Positions 1 through 7,533 of a DNA stretch of 22,465 nt are shown piece by piece (the first letter of the stretch is position 1; each line of letters starts with the position of its first letter). Made by a program: the position numbers and the translations under genes. The DNA is from Bacteroidales bacterium. GTDB lineage: Bacteria; Bacteroidota; Bacteroidia; Bacteroidales; F082. A model generated the notes under the pieces. It was not told the origin of the DNA. It saw nothing but the letters and a program-made list of their open reading frames with translations, and made no database searches. The DNA is taken from assembly GCA_016281295.1 (NCBI GenBank), contig JAEEII010000067.1, positions 1 through 22,465 on the forward strand, written 5' to 3'.

Positions 1-207
1 AAGAAACAACTAAGCTATTCGGATGCTATCGCCATCAAACTAGATGGAATGCTAAAACAGCGCGGCATGTCGCAACGTGACTTGGCTAAAAACACGGGCA
101 AAACAGAGGCCGAGGTGTCGCGATGGCTAGGCGGAACGCATAACTTTACCCTTCGGACTTTGGCCAAGATATCTATTGTTCTTGGGGAAGATGTTATTGT
201 TGTATAA
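1..207 (+). CDS. HTH (XRE/Cro type) DNA-binding protein, 3' end only; probable antitoxin
   Basis: Only the last 68 codons are present, and the start lies before the window. The fragment holds a complete helix-turn-helix of the XRE/Cro (HTH_3) fold: the core runs from GMSQRDLAK through TEAEVSRWLGG to the third helix around HNFTLRTLAKIS, and the protein ends GEDVIVV. A short Bacteroidota protein of this kind, with the HTH at its very C-terminus, most often belongs to a HigA-like toxin-antitoxin pair in which the toxin gene lies immediately upstream. That would be outside this window, so the antitoxin role is inference; a stand-alone regulator is equally possible. It is convergent with yicC, with 56 nt between the two stop codons that contain a perfect palindrome. 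Confidence 0.8.
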   Translation, partial: KKQLSYSDAIAIKLDGMLKQRGMSQRDLAKNTGKTEAEVSRWLGGTHNFTLRTLAKISIVLGEDVIVV

Positions 208-234
208 TTCTATAAATGAGGTCTATATCTTTTG

Positions 235-262
235 GTTACTTTTGTATCAAGACAAAAGTAAC
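235..262. repeat. Perfect 11-bp inverted repeat (hairpin) between convergent genes
   Basis: GTTACTTTTGT at 235-245 and ACAAAAGTAAC at 252-262 are exact inverted copies separated by 6 nt (ATCAAG). The element sits 1 nt beyond the yicC stop codon and 27 nt beyond the HTH gene stop. It may act as a bidirectional transcription terminator, but no uninterrupted U-run follows the stem in either direction, so it is not a textbook intrinsic terminator. Each arm also contains TACTTTTG, a perfect match to the Bacteroidota -7 box TAnnTTTG. Confidence 0.7.
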
Positions 263-263
263 A

Positions 264-1136
264 TTATAGAATATTGAGCACTTGCTCCTTGATCTTCTCC
301 AATTCATCCTTCATCTTAACCACAAGACGTTGGATGTTGACTTCATTAGCTTTGGAGCCAAGGGTGTTAATTTCACGCCCCATCTCCTGGCTGATGAAGC
401 CCAACTTTTTCCCAGCTTGATCTTCGTCGCAGCTCTCGTTAAAGTAGTTACAGTGCTGACGCAGACGCACTTTCTCCTCCGTAATGTCAAGTTTCTCCAG
501 ATAATAAATCAGTTCCGCCTCAAAACGGTTTTCGTCATATTGTCCTTCGGTGGTAAGCTCCGCAAGGTTTTTCAAGAGCCTTTGCTTGATGATATCGTGC
601 CGCGATTGTTCAAAAGGATCCACTTGTCCAAGCAATCCCAAAATCAACTCCACACGAAGCAACAGGTCTTTTTTCAGGGTTTGACCCTCTTTAATCCGGA
701 ACTGGTCCACTGCCTCCAAGGCTTGGTCTAGGGTCTGGGACACCTTATCAACAAAAGCATCGTCATAGCTTTGCTCTTGGGTGACGAAGACACCTGGCAT
801 CCTAAAAACGAGATTAGCAATATCTGTTGACGGGGCAATACCCAAGTGCTCCGATATCGTTGTTATCTGTCTGAGATACGAGGCCACCACTTCTTCGTTG
901 ATTTGGTTCATCGAGTCCACACTCGTATCGGTGATTGTGATCACAACATCAACCTTACCACGAAACAACTTAGCATTCACTTTATTACGAAAATCCAACT
1001 CTGCAAAGCGCAGTTCATTGGGAAGTTTCATGGAAAGATCCAATTGTTTGCTATTAAGGGTTTTTATCTCAACGACGATTTTTTTGGTAAGATAAATCGT
1101 CTCGGCTACGCCATAGCCAGTCATAGAACGAATCAT
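264..1136 (-). CDS. yicC: YicC/YloC family endoribonuclease
   Basis: This 290-residue protein begins MIRSMTGYG, the hallmark N-terminus of the YicC family. The C-terminus carries the other conserved block: EKLDITEEKVRL, GKKLGFISQEMGREINTLGSKA and the final DELEKIKEQVLNIL. YicC_N covers roughly residues 1-155, and the DUF1718 catalytic region covers the last 85 or so. Members are metal-dependent endoribonucleases acting on RNA in the cytoplasm (established for the family, not testable here). A reading frame four codons longer exists (MNIV from 1148). I chose the internal ATG at 1134-1136 because family members start there and because a promoter box (1156-1163) leaves almost no room for the longer form. 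The gene is monocistronic in appearance; gmk, a frequent neighbour of yicC in other bacteria, is not adjacent. Confidence 0.95.
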   Translation of the reverse strand: MIRSMTGYGVAETIYLTKKIVVEIKTLNSKQLDLSMKLPNELRFAELDFRNKVNAKLFRGKVDVVITITDTSVDSMNQINEEVVASYLRQITTISEHLGIAPSTDIANLVFRMPGVFVTQEQSYDDAFVDKVSQTLDQALEAVDQFRIKEGQTLKKDLLLRVELILGLLGQVDPFEQSRHDIIKQRLLKNLAELTTEGQYDENRFEAELIYYLEKLDITEEKVRLRQHCNYFNESCDEDQAGKKLGFISQEMGREINTLGSKANEVNIQRLVVKMKDELEKIKEQVLNIL

Positions 1137-1155
1137 AACGATATTCAATTTTTTG

Positions 1156-1163
1156 CAAAAGTA
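1156..1163 (-). promoter_or_regulatory. -7 box of yicC promoter
   Basis: On the minus strand this reads TACTTTTG, a perfect match to the Bacteroidota primary sigma -7 consensus TAnnTTTG. It lies 19 nt before the chosen yicC ATG, implying a leader of about 10 nt. I do not see a clear -33 TTG at the usual 19-22 nt spacing. Confidence 0.6.
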
Positions 1164-1236
1164 ACAAAAAATCGCGCAACACCTAAATTAATATAATCGT
1201 TTTTCGTGTTGAGCTGGCCACGTTGCACGTATGCTG

Positions 1237-2769
1237 TCAGCCGCCCCAGTTATCCCTGTCGAGACTCCTATAATTAATAGCTTCAGCCAGATGCTCAAAT
1301 TGGATATTGGGCGAACCTTCCAAGTCAGCGATAGTTCTTGCCACTTTGAGGATGCGGTCGTAAGCGCGTGCGGAAAGCCCGAGCCGGTGCATGGCATTAC
1401 GAAGCGAATCCTGGCTGCGTTGGTCAAGACCGCAAAATTGTTGAAGAAGCTGAGGAGTCATCTGCGCGTTAGCAAAGATACCGGGATGAGATTGAAAACG
1501 ATTCTCTTGTATTTTTCGGGCTTTGATGACACGTTGCCGGATATCGGCGCTTGACTCGCCGCGTCTGGTATCAGAAAGCTCATTATAGGGAACAGGCAGC
1601 ACTTCCACATGAAGGTCGATACGATCCATCAAAGGCCCCGATATTTTGTTGAGATACTTTTGGACCTCCCCTTCACGGCACACGCAAGCCCTGTCAGGAT
1701 GGTTATAATAACCGCAAGGACAGGGGTTCATTGCCGCAACCAACATGAAGTTGGCAGGGAAACGAACCGACATTTTTGCTCTTGAGATGGTGATTTCACG
1801 ATCCTCAAGCGGTTGTCGCAAGATTTCCAAGGTATGCCTTTGTATTTCCGGGACCTCATCGAGAAACAGCACTCCATTGTTAGCCAAACTGATCTCCCCA
1901 GGCTGGGGAAAAGAGCCTCCGCCACACAAGCCGGCGTCAGAGATAGAATGATGTGGACTTCGGAACGGACGTTTTGTGAGCAGGGTTTTATTACCACCCA
2001 TAAGGCCAGCCACCGAGTGGATTTTTGTAGTCTCCAAAGCCTCCTCCAGTGTCATAGGAGGCAAGATACTTGGCAAGCGTTTGGCAAGCATCGTCTTCCC
2101 CGAACCAGGACTTCCAATGAGCAGGACGTTATGAGAACCCGCAGCAGCAATTTCCAAAGCTCTTTTGATATTTTCCTGTCCTTTAACATCTTGAAAATCA
2201 AATTCATAAGAATCCTCACGATACAGACTATCCATGTCCACACGTTCAGGTTCAATGTTCAAACGACCATTCAAAAAGTCGATTACTTGCGTCAGGTTTT
2301 CCGCTCCAATCACATCCACTCCTTCAACGACAGCGGCTTCACGAGCGTTTTCTTTAGGGATGATAATTCCCTTAAATCCCTCTTTTTTAGCTTGTAAAGT
2401 CATGGGAAGAATACCTCGAATGGGATTCAACGTTCCGTCAAGCGAAAGCTCACCCATGACCACATATTGATTCAGAAGCGTTGCATCCACTTGGTTCGAG
2501 ACAGCCATGATACCCACTGCCAGAGCCAAGTCGTATGCGGCACCCTCCTTACGGATATCGGCGGGCGCCATGTTGATGGTAATGCGTTTTCTAGGGAATT
2601 TATAACCCAGGTTCGAGAACGAGGCGATGATTCTTTGTTGACTTTCTTTTACTGAACTGTCAGGAAGACCGACAAGGAAAAACTGGATTCCTTTGTCAGA
2701 GTTCACTTCTATGGTGACGATGATGGCATTGATGCCAATAATGGCACATCCAAATGTTTTAACTAACAT
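1237..2769 (-). CDS. yifB: YifB/ComM family Mg-chelatase-like AAA+ ATPase
   Basis: This 510-residue protein has the three-part ChlI-like architecture. An N-terminal Lon-protease-fold domain (about residues 20-140) starts from the typical MLVKTFG. An AAA+ domain follows with Walker A GSPGSGKTM (219-227), RPFRSPHHS (267-275), Walker B VLFLDEVPE (300-308) and an arginine in SGPLMDRID (377-385). The C-terminal Mg_chelatase_C helical domain holds LSARAYDRILKVARTIADLEG. A cysteine cluster (C350, C352, C362, C364) sits in NPCPCGYYNHPDRACVC. In Proteobacteria the homologue ComM is a hexameric helicase promoting branch migration during DNA uptake; the role in Bacteroidota is unproven. An upstream start at 2793 is rejected because the promoter -7 box (2791-2798) covers it. 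Length matches the family (about 510). Confidence 0.95.
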   Translation of the reverse strand: MLVKTFGCAIIGINAIIVTIEVNSDKGIQFFLVGLPDSSVKESQQRIIASFSNLGYKFPRKRITINMAPADIRKEGAAYDLALAVGIMAVSNQVDATLLNQYVVMGELSLDGTLNPIRGILPMTLQAKKEGFKGIIIPKENAREAAVVEGVDVIGAENLTQVIDFLNGRLNIEPERVDMDSLYREDSYEFDFQDVKGQENIKRALEIAAAGSHNVLLIGSPGSGKTMLAKRLPSILPPMTLEEALETTKIHSVAGLMGGNKTLLTKRPFRSPHHSISDAGLCGGGSFPQPGEISLANNGVLFLDEVPEIQRHTLEILRQPLEDREITISRAKMSVRFPANFMLVAAMNPCPCGYYNHPDRACVCREGEVQKYLNKISGPLMDRIDLHVEVLPVPYNELSDTRRGESSADIRQRVIKARKIQENRFQSHPGIFANAQMTPQLLQQFCGLDQRSQDSLRNAMHRLGLSARAYDRILKVARTIADLEGSPNIQFEHLAEAINYRSLDRDNWGG

Positions 2770-2790
2770 AATATTATTTGTTTTTCGCCA

Positions 2791-2798
2791 CAAAGATA
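2791..2798 (-). promoter_or_regulatory. -7 box of yifB promoter
   Basis: The minus strand reads TATCTTTG, matching TAnnTTTG, 21 nt before the yifB ATG. It lies in the short AT-rich gap between gldB and yifB, so yifB can be transcribed independently of gldB even though both are on the same strand. Confidence 0.6.
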
Positions 2799-2842
2799 TA
2801 AAAACAAATAATATATATACTCATTTAATAAAAATATTTATT

Positions 2843-3856
2843 TTATTTTTTCGGTTTATAGCCAGATTCCTGAAACAACTTTTGCAAATCTGTCTCATCC
2901 ATCAGCTGCTGAACGGTGACATCATGGCTTTGGAAATAGGAGCGGATGATATGTAAGCCGACAAAATCACCCAGCCTTGCTGGAGCGTCATAGCTATATT
3001 CATTTGTAAAAGGACCATCGGCAAAGAAAACCCTGAACAGCTCATATTCAGAAGAATAAAGGCATTGCTTTCCAACAATATCCGCCCAAAGGTTCCCTTC
3101 ATTGGTCTCCGCCCAACGCAATTGCTCCGTGGAATAACCCAGCAAGGTTTCATCGGTAATCCCAGGACACAAGGCTTCGATGAAAAACAGAGACTTGCCT
3201 TGAGACACCATTTCTTCCAAAAGGTTAGTCTGCTGATGTTTATTGGACAGGCCATTCTGGTAGAGCAGAAGTGCCAAGTCTTTGCCAAGACTCTTTTTCC
3301 CAGTACGTTCGGAGCGATATTTTGGCATCCCTATCCTATCGTAAATCGCATCACGATCCAGATACCAATCCAAGGAAATCACGAGGGCGTCATCCACAAG
3401 CATCACGGGTGGTATTTCGGGATTGACCCCAGAAACACAGGTATAGATTTTTTGCGGGACGGGGATATCTGGATAATAATAATGAAAATGTCCATAAACA
3501 GAAATCACCTGTTCACGCACCTCATTCAAGTCAGGATACATTTCTTTCACTTTGTGATACAAGGCAACGGAGAATGAGTCTATGGCAAAATCCTTCAAAT
3601 AGCGAACCGCATCAGGATCAGACAAGTCTCCACTGAGAAACGGCAAGAAGTCGTTTTGGACCGCCATCAGTTCTTCTTGAAAACGGGCGGTATCCATTTG
3701 AAACAGTGCATCCTCGTATCTGAAAAAAGACAAGTCTGATACCGGATTGGTTTTCACCTTGAGTTTCTGCTGATAATCCGAGTGGTCACGACCACATCCA
3801 ACGAATAGAGAAAACAGCAGGGAACAAAAAATCAGTTGAGCAACGAATTTCATCAC
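2843..3856 (-). CDS. gldB: GldB-type gliding motility-associated lipoprotein
   Basis: This 337-residue protein has a lipoprotein signal peptide: two initial Met, a hydrophobic stretch, then LFVGC with the lipidated cysteine at residue 21. Conserved GldB-type segments include a YGHFHYYYPDIPVP region, VDDALVISLDWYLD with a following YDRIGMPKYRSER, and the C-terminal ARLGDFVGLHIIRSYF. In Flavobacterium GldB is needed for gliding and type IX secretion function, but homologues are common in non-gliding Bacteroidales, where the role is unknown. No other gld genes are in this window. Either of the two adjacent ATGs (3856 or 3853) could be used. I find no clean TAnnTTTG box for it in the divergent gap with udp. 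It lies 73 nt upstream of yifB on the same strand and could be co-transcribed with it. Confidence 0.82.
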   Translation of the reverse strand: MMKFVAQLIFCSLLFSLFVGCGRDHSDYQQKLKVKTNPVSDLSFFRYEDALFQMDTARFQEELMAVQNDFLPFLSGDLSDPDAVRYLKDFAIDSFSVALYHKVKEMYPDLNEVREQVISVYGHFHYYYPDIPVPQKIYTCVSGVNPEIPPVMLVDDALVISLDWYLDRDAIYDRIGMPKYRSERTGKKSLGKDLALLLYQNGLSNKHQQTNLLEEMVSQGKSLFFIEALCPGITDETLLGYSTEQLRWAETNEGNLWADIVGKQCLYSSEYELFRVFFADGPFTNEYSYDAPARLGDFVGLHIIRSYFQSHDVTVQQLMDETDLQKLFQESGYKPKK

Positions 3857-3874
3857 GATTTTTATTAATAATTG

Positions 3875-3904
3875 TTGGTTTTATTTATAAAACTCGTATA
3901 TTTG
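3875..3904 (+). promoter_or_regulatory. Promoter of uridine phosphorylase gene (TTG-N19-TATATTTG)
   Basis: TTG at 3875-3877 and TATATTTG at 3897-3904 are spaced by 19 nt, matching the Bacteroidota -33/-7 pattern. This implies a leader of about 30 nt before the ATG at 3943. Confidence 0.7.
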
Positions 3905-3942
3905 CAATTTATTTTGTATTTAGAGTAAATTACATCTTTGAT

Positions 3943-4830
3943 ATGGACAAAGCAATTCCCGAGTCACAGCTTGTGCTTAACAATGAAGGCACGGTGTATC
4001 ATCTTGCCCTTCATCCCGAAGAGCTAGCCGATGATGTCATTTTGGTAGGAGATCCTAACCGTGCGGATATGATCGCTGCTTTTTTTGATTCGATTGAGGT
4101 GAAACGCCAAAACCGCGAGTTATGGAGCAGGACGGGGTTATATCACGGAAAGAGAATCACCGTGTTATCCACTGGAATGGGCACTGACAATCTTGATATT
4201 GTCATGAACGAGTTGGACGTGTTAGCCAACATCGATTTGAAGACCCGCATGCCGAAAGAGGAGCATCGCACGTTGAACCTGATCCGTTTGGGTACTTCAG
4301 GAGCTTTGCAGGCAGACATTCCTGTGGAAGACAGTTATGTGGTTACCCGATACGCCATTGGTTTGGACGGTTTGCTATATTTTTATGAGAAGAACAAGGA
4401 GGTGAATGAGATTGCCATGCGAGACGCATTCATAGAGCAGATGGATTACCCAAAAGATCTCCCGATGCCCTACGTGGTAGAGGGGTCCAAGGCCTTGTTT
4501 GACAGACTTGGTCAAGGGTTCATTCCAGGTCTGACCGCTACCGCGCCCGGGTTTTATGGTCCCCAAGGAAGGACGCTCCGCATGCATCTCTCGTATCCCG
4601 AGAACAACCACAAGATAGAGGCGTTCCATTATGAAGGCTGGCGGGTTTGCAATTTCGAGATGGAGTCATCGGCTTTATATGGATTAGGAAAAATGATGGG
4701 GCACAACTGCCTTACCATCTGTGCAGTCATCGCGAACCGTGTCAGCGAAAAATTCTGCACCGATTACCATCCATACGTGGAAAAACTGGTTAAAACGACC
4801 TTGGATCGGCTTTCGGCGCCAGAAAAATAA
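3943..4830 (+). CDS. udp: Uridine phosphorylase (nucleoside phosphorylase family)
   Basis: This 295-residue cytoplasmic enzyme of the PNP/UDP phosphorylase superfamily would split uridine with phosphate to uracil and ribose-1-phosphate in pyrimidine salvage. Visible family signatures are VGDPNRAD (phosphate-binding, residues 35-42), LSTGMGTDN (76-83), IRLGTSGALQ (base/phosphate site, 114-123) and the ribose-binding NFEMESSALYGL (237-248). The QGR at 208-210 may correspond to the uracil-recognising Gln/Arg of uridine phosphorylases, which favours uridine over purine substrates; this assignment is inference. It has its own promoter just upstream and is divergent from gldB. The next gene begins 150 nt later behind a separate promoter, so it appears monocistronic. 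Confidence 0.9.
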   Translation: MDKAIPESQLVLNNEGTVYHLALHPEELADDVILVGDPNRADMIAAFFDSIEVKRQNRELWSRTGLYHGKRITVLSTGMGTDNLDIVMNELDVLANIDLKTRMPKEEHRTLNLIRLGTSGALQADIPVEDSYVVTRYAIGLDGLLYFYEKNKEVNEIAMRDAFIEQMDYPKDLPMPYVVEGSKALFDRLGQGFIPGLTATAPGFYGPQGRTLRMHLSYPENNHKIEAFHYEGWRVCNFEMESSALYGLGKMMGHNCLTICAVIANRVSEKFCTDYHPYVEKLVKTTLDRLSAPEK

Positions 4831-4857
4831 CGAGATTTTACAGATTTTTCAATTTAA

Positions 4858-4890
4858 TTGACGAATGTCTCAATAAAAATTGTAATTTTG
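4858..4890 (+). promoter_or_regulatory. Promoter of the OmpA pair, with long AT-rich leader
   Basis: TTG at 4858-4860 and TAATTTTG at 4883-4890 (spacing 22 nt) fit the Bacteroidota promoter pattern. The transcript would have a leader of about 80-85 nt (to the ATG at 4981) that is extremely A/T rich and without a Shine-Dalgarno sequence. Such an unstructured leader is common before highly expressed Bacteroidota surface protein genes. Confidence 0.62.
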
Positions 4891-4980
4891 CACGCTCATT
4901 TGAAACGACTTACATTTAAAATTAAATATTAAAACACAAATTTTTAAATAATTAAATGTTAAATTAAATCAAACAAAACC

Positions 4981-6183
4981 ATGAAAAAAACACTTTTAAC
5001 TCTCAGTGTTATTTTGTTGACTGCTATGTCAGCTATCGCTGGCGGCGACAGATCATCAGATCGTCCGCTTTACGCAAAATGGTATCAGAACTGGTTCATC
5101 GATGCCTCTGGATCACTCAATGCTTGGCAACAGAGTGTCAACAGAGCTGCTTTCGTTGACTTCAATCAGAGCCCTGCTACCCTTAATTACAAGAACGCCG
5201 CCGGTGACTTTGGCAGATATGGTGGTTCCGTGAAAATCGGTAAGCTGTTGAATCCCTGCGTTGCCATCAGACTTGGCCTCGACATGAATCAAGCTACTTA
5301 TCAGCCCAGCAAGACTGCTGCCAAGCAGGATTTCGTGTTGGAAACCGCTCATTTCGACCTCATGCTGAGCTTGATGGACCTCTTCGGTGGTTACAGAAAC
5401 GACCGTATTTACAGACTGTTCTTGTTTGGTGGTTTCGGTATCGCTGCTCACACCAATGACTTTTTCGTGTTCAACCCGAAACAGATGAACAAAGAGTTCT
5501 GCGCTGTTGCTGGTCTCACCAACAACTTCAGACTTGGCAAGCACTTCGACTTCCACATTGACCTTCAGGCCATTGCTCCGAAGTACACGATTGAAAACCA
5601 ATTCAGCGCTCCCGATCCGAAACTTGTCAACCTCAACCTCTCCGCTCTTGCTGGTCTGACTTGGTACATGGGTGGCCGTCACTTCGACTTCTGCGAAGCT
5701 TGCCCCGAGGTGGAATGCCCCGAAGCTGACTGCTCCGCTAAAGACAAAGAGATCAAGAACCTCCAGAACAAGATCAACGAGCTCCAAGCCAATGCCAACA
5801 ACACCAACACTGGCGCTGTGGTCAACCAACCTTGCGACACTGTTGTGAAGTTCATCAACGGCGAAACCGCTCCGATGTCCATCTTCTTCAACAAGGATTC
5901 TTATCAGATCAGAGACAACAGAGACCTCATCAACCTCCAAGAGATGGCCAAGGTTGCCAAAGACAATGGCTACAAGATCAACCTGAGAGGTACCTGCGAC
6001 AGCGCTACCGCTACCAGCGAGTACAACAAGAAACTTGCTGAGAACCGCTGCAGAAAGATCAAAGACGAACTCGTGAAACTCGGTGTTGCCGAGAGCAAGA
6101 TCATCATGGATGTTGTTGGTGGTGTTAACGAACTGAAACCCGCCGAGTACAACCGCCGTGTCCTCGTGACTTTTTCTAAATAA
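4981..6183 (+). CDS. OmpA family outer membrane protein (first of tandem pair)
   Basis: This 400-residue protein has a Sec signal peptide (MKKTLLTLSV..., likely cut after AIA at residue 20). An N-terminal beta-barrel-like region runs from about residue 30 to 235 and ends in LAGLTWYMGGRHFDF. A cysteine-bearing linker follows (C238, C241, C246, C251), then a short coiled coil (KDKEIKNLQNKINELQ, 254-269) and a C-terminal OmpA peptidoglycan-binding domain (about 299-398). In that domain Asp340 and Arg356 match the residues that hold diaminopimelate in OmpA proteins, in the D..(15)..R arrangement ending LAENRC. It probably anchors the outer membrane to peptidoglycan. Codon use is strongly biased (AAC, AAG, GGT), suggesting high expression. 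A paralogue follows after 32 nt and shares its terminator. Confidence 0.92.
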   Translation: MKKTLLTLSVILLTAMSAIAGGDRSSDRPLYAKWYQNWFIDASGSLNAWQQSVNRAAFVDFNQSPATLNYKNAAGDFGRYGGSVKIGKLLNPCVAIRLGLDMNQATYQPSKTAAKQDFVLETAHFDLMLSLMDLFGGYRNDRIYRLFLFGGFGIAAHTNDFFVFNPKQMNKEFCAVAGLTNNFRLGKHFDFHIDLQAIAPKYTIENQFSAPDPKLVNLNLSALAGLTWYMGGRHFDFCEACPEVECPEADCSAKDKEIKNLQNKINELQANANNTNTGAVVNQPCDTVVKFINGETAPMSIFFNKDSYQIRDNRDLINLQEMAKVAKDNGYKINLRGTCDSATATSEYNKKLAENRCRKIKDELVKLGVAESKIIMDVVGGVNELKPAEYNRRVLVTFSK

Positions 6184-6215
6184 ATAATAAACAATTCTAA
6201 AAACTAAGTAAAACA

Positions 6216-7454
6216 ATGAAAAGATTCATTATCGCTTCGAGCATCACCCTTCTCTTCTCTCTTCACGCTATTGCAGGGGGACAAGTTGATTCGTTGCGCT
6301 ATCTGTCATCAAAATTCGGACAGAACTGGTTCATCACTGCAAACGGCACGGTGAACTGGTGGCAAGGATCAGACAAAAATACCGCTAACGGCATGAATTA
6401 TCTCACCCTGAATGGCCCCTCCTTCGGTGGCAGTATGAGCCTGGGCAAATGGATCACACACAACATTGGATTACGTCTGACCTACGATGTAAACCAAGGA
6501 AAGAGCTTCATGAATGGGTATTACCCAGGCAAGGAGTACAGCTTCATGTTCGATGCAACACCTACTGGCGATGTCAATGGCTACTACCAGACTCACTTCA
6601 TGTACCACAACCTTCATGGTGATGTCATTATCAGCCCTGTTGACATGATCACGGGATATTACAACCCCAAGAGATTCTATACTCCAGTGCTGTTTGCTGG
6701 TATGGGTTTGGCATGTGTCTCAGAGCACATCTTCGTCATTCCGTCAGTGCTCAACAAAGAAGCCGCCAACTTTGAATTCTCATTTAACGCTGGCTTAATC
6801 AACAACTTCAGACTGAGCAATGCTTTGGATCTCAACATCACATGCGCATGGTCTATTCAGGAATACCACATTGATTCCTGGTATAACGAACTACTCCAGA
6901 ACCCAAGACCCAAGAGAGGTGACAACAACTACTCCGCTCAACTCGGACTCACCTGGTATCTGCTTCGCGGCAGAATATACGAATTACCGCACAACTACGA
7001 GCAAGAGATGAAGGATATGGCCGACCGCATCAAGGATCTTGAAAACATGGAAGTTGCTCCTGAGTACATTCATGACACTATCATCCAGTTCATCAACACT
7101 GAAACTGAGACCGAAGGCGAAATCGTAAGCTTCCCGTTGTCCATTTTCTTCAACAAAGACTCTTATCAGTTGATGTCGAAGAGAGACCTCGTGAACCTGA
7201 GAGAAATTGCCAACGTTGCCCTTGAAAAAGGATGGAAGATTCGTCTGAGAGGTTCCTGCGACAGCGCTACCGCTACGCCGGCTTACAACCAACGTCTTTC
7301 TGAGAACCGTTGCCTCAAGATCAAACTTGAACTTATGGACATGGGCGTTCCGGAAGACCAGATGATTCTCGTCCCCGTGGGCGGTGTCAAAGAACTTGAT
7401 CCTACCGAATTTGACCGTCGTGTGTTGATCGAACTGGTTAAAGAGGTGAAATAA
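6216..7454 (+). CDS. OmpA family outer membrane protein (second of tandem pair)
   Basis: This 412-residue paralogue of the preceding gene has a signal peptide ending HAIA at residue 20, then GGQVDSLRYLSSKFGQNWFI, resembling the neighbour's YAKWYQNWFI. The barrel-like region runs to LGLTWYLLRGRIYEL (about 243-257). A short charged helix (EQEMKDMADRIKDLE) replaces the neighbour's cysteine-rich linker. The OmpA domain (about 308-410) includes SIFFNKDSYQ, GSCDSATATPAYN and LSENRCLKI; Asp349 and Arg365 are the predicted diaminopimelate contacts, and Cys348/Cys366 match the neighbour's cysteine pair. No promoter is seen in the 32-nt gap, so the two genes are most likely one transcript, ended by the terminator at 7476-7509. 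Confidence 0.92.
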   Translation: MKRFIIASSITLLFSLHAIAGGQVDSLRYLSSKFGQNWFITANGTVNWWQGSDKNTANGMNYLTLNGPSFGGSMSLGKWITHNIGLRLTYDVNQGKSFMNGYYPGKEYSFMFDATPTGDVNGYYQTHFMYHNLHGDVIISPVDMITGYYNPKRFYTPVLFAGMGLACVSEHIFVIPSVLNKEAANFEFSFNAGLINNFRLSNALDLNITCAWSIQEYHIDSWYNELLQNPRPKRGDNNYSAQLGLTWYLLRGRIYELPHNYEQEMKDMADRIKDLENMEVAPEYIHDTIIQFINTETETEGEIVSFPLSIFFNKDSYQLMSKRDLVNLREIANVALEKGWKIRLRGSCDSATATPAYNQRLSENRCLKIKLELMDMGVPEDQMILVPVGGVKELDPTEFDRRVLIELVKEVK

Positions 7455-7475
7455 TCCTTGGTAATACACTTCAAT

Positions 7476-7509
7476 AAAGGGCTGATGGAGAAATCCACCA
7501 GCCCTTTTT
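7476..7509 (+). terminator. Intrinsic terminator of the OmpA pair
   Basis: AAAGGGCTG at 7476-7484 pairs perfectly with CAGCCCTTT at 7499-7507, with a short inner TGG/CCA extension, followed by T-run 7505-7509. It lies 22 nt after the second OmpA stop codon and 25 nt before the convergent nadE stop. Read on the minus strand the stem is followed by TTTATT, so it may also stop nadE transcripts, though less strongly. Confidence 0.85.
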
Positions 7510-7533
7510 CATTTCCCTAATAGAAGCTCAAGC

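Noticed and set aside
1..263. Mobile element or defence island at the left edge because of the antitoxin-like HTH
   Set aside because: No transposase, integrase, terminal repeats or compositional break is visible; flanking genes are housekeeping.
1813..2397. A 194-codon plus-strand frame within yifB
   Set aside because: It covers the Walker A/B coding region of yifB on the other strand and has no family features of its own.
2770..2793. N-terminal extension of yifB (MWRKTNNI)
   Set aside because: It overlaps the TATCTTTG promoter box, and family members begin MLVKTFG.
4831..4980. Riboswitch or structured leader before the OmpA pair
   Set aside because: The leader is almost pure A/T with no stable stem or conserved motif; it looks deliberately unstructured.
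5113..6216. A 367-codon open frame on the minus strand antisense to the first OmpA gene
   Set aside because: It has no signal of a real protein (low-complexity Val/Glu/Ser-rich translation, no domain). The biased codon use of the highly expressed OmpA gene avoids codons whose complements are stops, which explains the open frame.
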